A stretch of 5,478 nucleotides of DNA, taken from NCBI GenBank assembly GCA_025055355.1, contig JANWYM010000319.1, positions 1 to 5,478 on the forward strand, read 5' to 3'. The stretch comes from Abditibacteriales bacterium. Its GTDB lineage: Bacteria > Armatimonadota > Abditibacteriia > Abditibacteriales > JANWYM01. The notes beneath the pieces were generated by a model. It saw only the letters and a program-made list of their open reading frames with translations. It made no database searches and had not been told where the DNA came from. Shown here piece by piece: positions 5,306-5,478 of this stretch. Position numbers and translations under genes: made by a program. The stretch's first letter is position 1. Each line of letters starts with the position of its first letter.

Positions 5306-5333
5306 ATTTTATCACAAACGCGCCCAACTACAA
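5306..5333 (-). promoter_or_regulatory. Candidate promoter for gmk-coaBC (minus strand)
   Basis: On the minus strand TTGTAG (5333-5328; 4 of 6 matches) is followed after 16 bases by TAAAAT (5311-5306; 5 of 6 matches). Transcription would start near 5299, about 20 bases before the ATG at 5277, which fits a short leader and argues against the longer gmk starts. Confidence 0.45.
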
Positions 5334-5450
5334 AATTCATGCTCGCCGGTTATCGCGTGGATAAAAACCTACGCGTTCAGGGCGAGGGCGGGGCTGCCCG
5401 TCCAATGACCGACAGACTGAACGGATGCCCCTCCCTCTTGCCTTTTAAAG

Positions 5451-5456
5451 TATAAT
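5451..5456 (+). promoter_or_regulatory. Candidate -10 element for a divergent gene beyond the right edge
   Basis: A perfect TATAAT in an AT-rich patch (TTTTAAAGTATAAT) on the plus strand. No good -35 is found at 16-18 bases and it lacks a TG extension. GGGAGGG at 5472-5478, the last bases of the window, could be the ribosome-binding site of a gene starting just outside. The rest of 5334-5478 shows no gene. Confidence 0.4.
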
Positions 5457-5478
5457 CACCATAGACACTTCGGGAGGG

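Noticed and set aside
5132..5455. Plus-strand frame opposite the gmk N-terminus running into the right-edge gap
   Set aside because: Antisense to gmk, no domain, no ribosome-binding site, and it ends across the candidate -10 box.

Overview
The window is ordinary-density bacterial chromosome, GC-rich, with five protein genes. The prepilin (long GFTLIE helix, then an alanine- and arginine-rich segment, YAQDYDE and a C-terminal H-X9-DG signature) is of the kind abundant in Armatimonadota (for example Fervidibacteria-like lineages). This lineage guess is from memory of that family style and is moderate at best; Planctomycetota and Chloroflexota are alternatives.

Layout. 1-816 (+) is the 3' end of an S9 prolyl-oligopeptidase-family serine peptidase, with the catalytic Asp and His in view and an extra strand-rich C-terminal domain. 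817-1194 is a 378-base gap with small palindromes but no convincing gene or promoter. 1195-2376 (+) is a complete galactokinase, galK. A good promoter (extended -10 TGCTATAAT) follows it at once and drives a structured leader of about 100 bases and a short prepilin gene at 2543-3289 (+). A 95-base convergent gap (3290-3384) holds half of what looks like a dispersed palindromic repeat. On the minus strand, gmk (guanylate kinase, 4681-5277) is followed by coaBC (coenzyme A biosynthesis, 3385-4578), with 102 bases between them and no rpoZ. At the right edge a perfect TATAAT on the plus strand probably belongs to a divergent gene starting just outside the window.

How the genes fit together. gmk and coaBC probably form one transcript, the usual housekeeping neighbourhood minus rpoZ. 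galK, the peptidase and the prepilin look like independent plus-strand units. I see no defence system, CRISPR array, tRNA, rRNA or intact transposon. The most notable signals are: (1) the CoaC half of CoaBC has Leu where the family has its catalytic His, one base from a perfect HIxL motif; (2) TCAWCCC-type heptamers in exact 7-base register occur both inside galK and on both sides of the gmk-coaBC gap, where they form a 14-base perfect inverted repeat reaching from the gmk stop codon to 10 bases before the coaBC start; (3) the prepilin mRNA leader carries a strong hairpin. No wholly new biological system can be claimed from this window.
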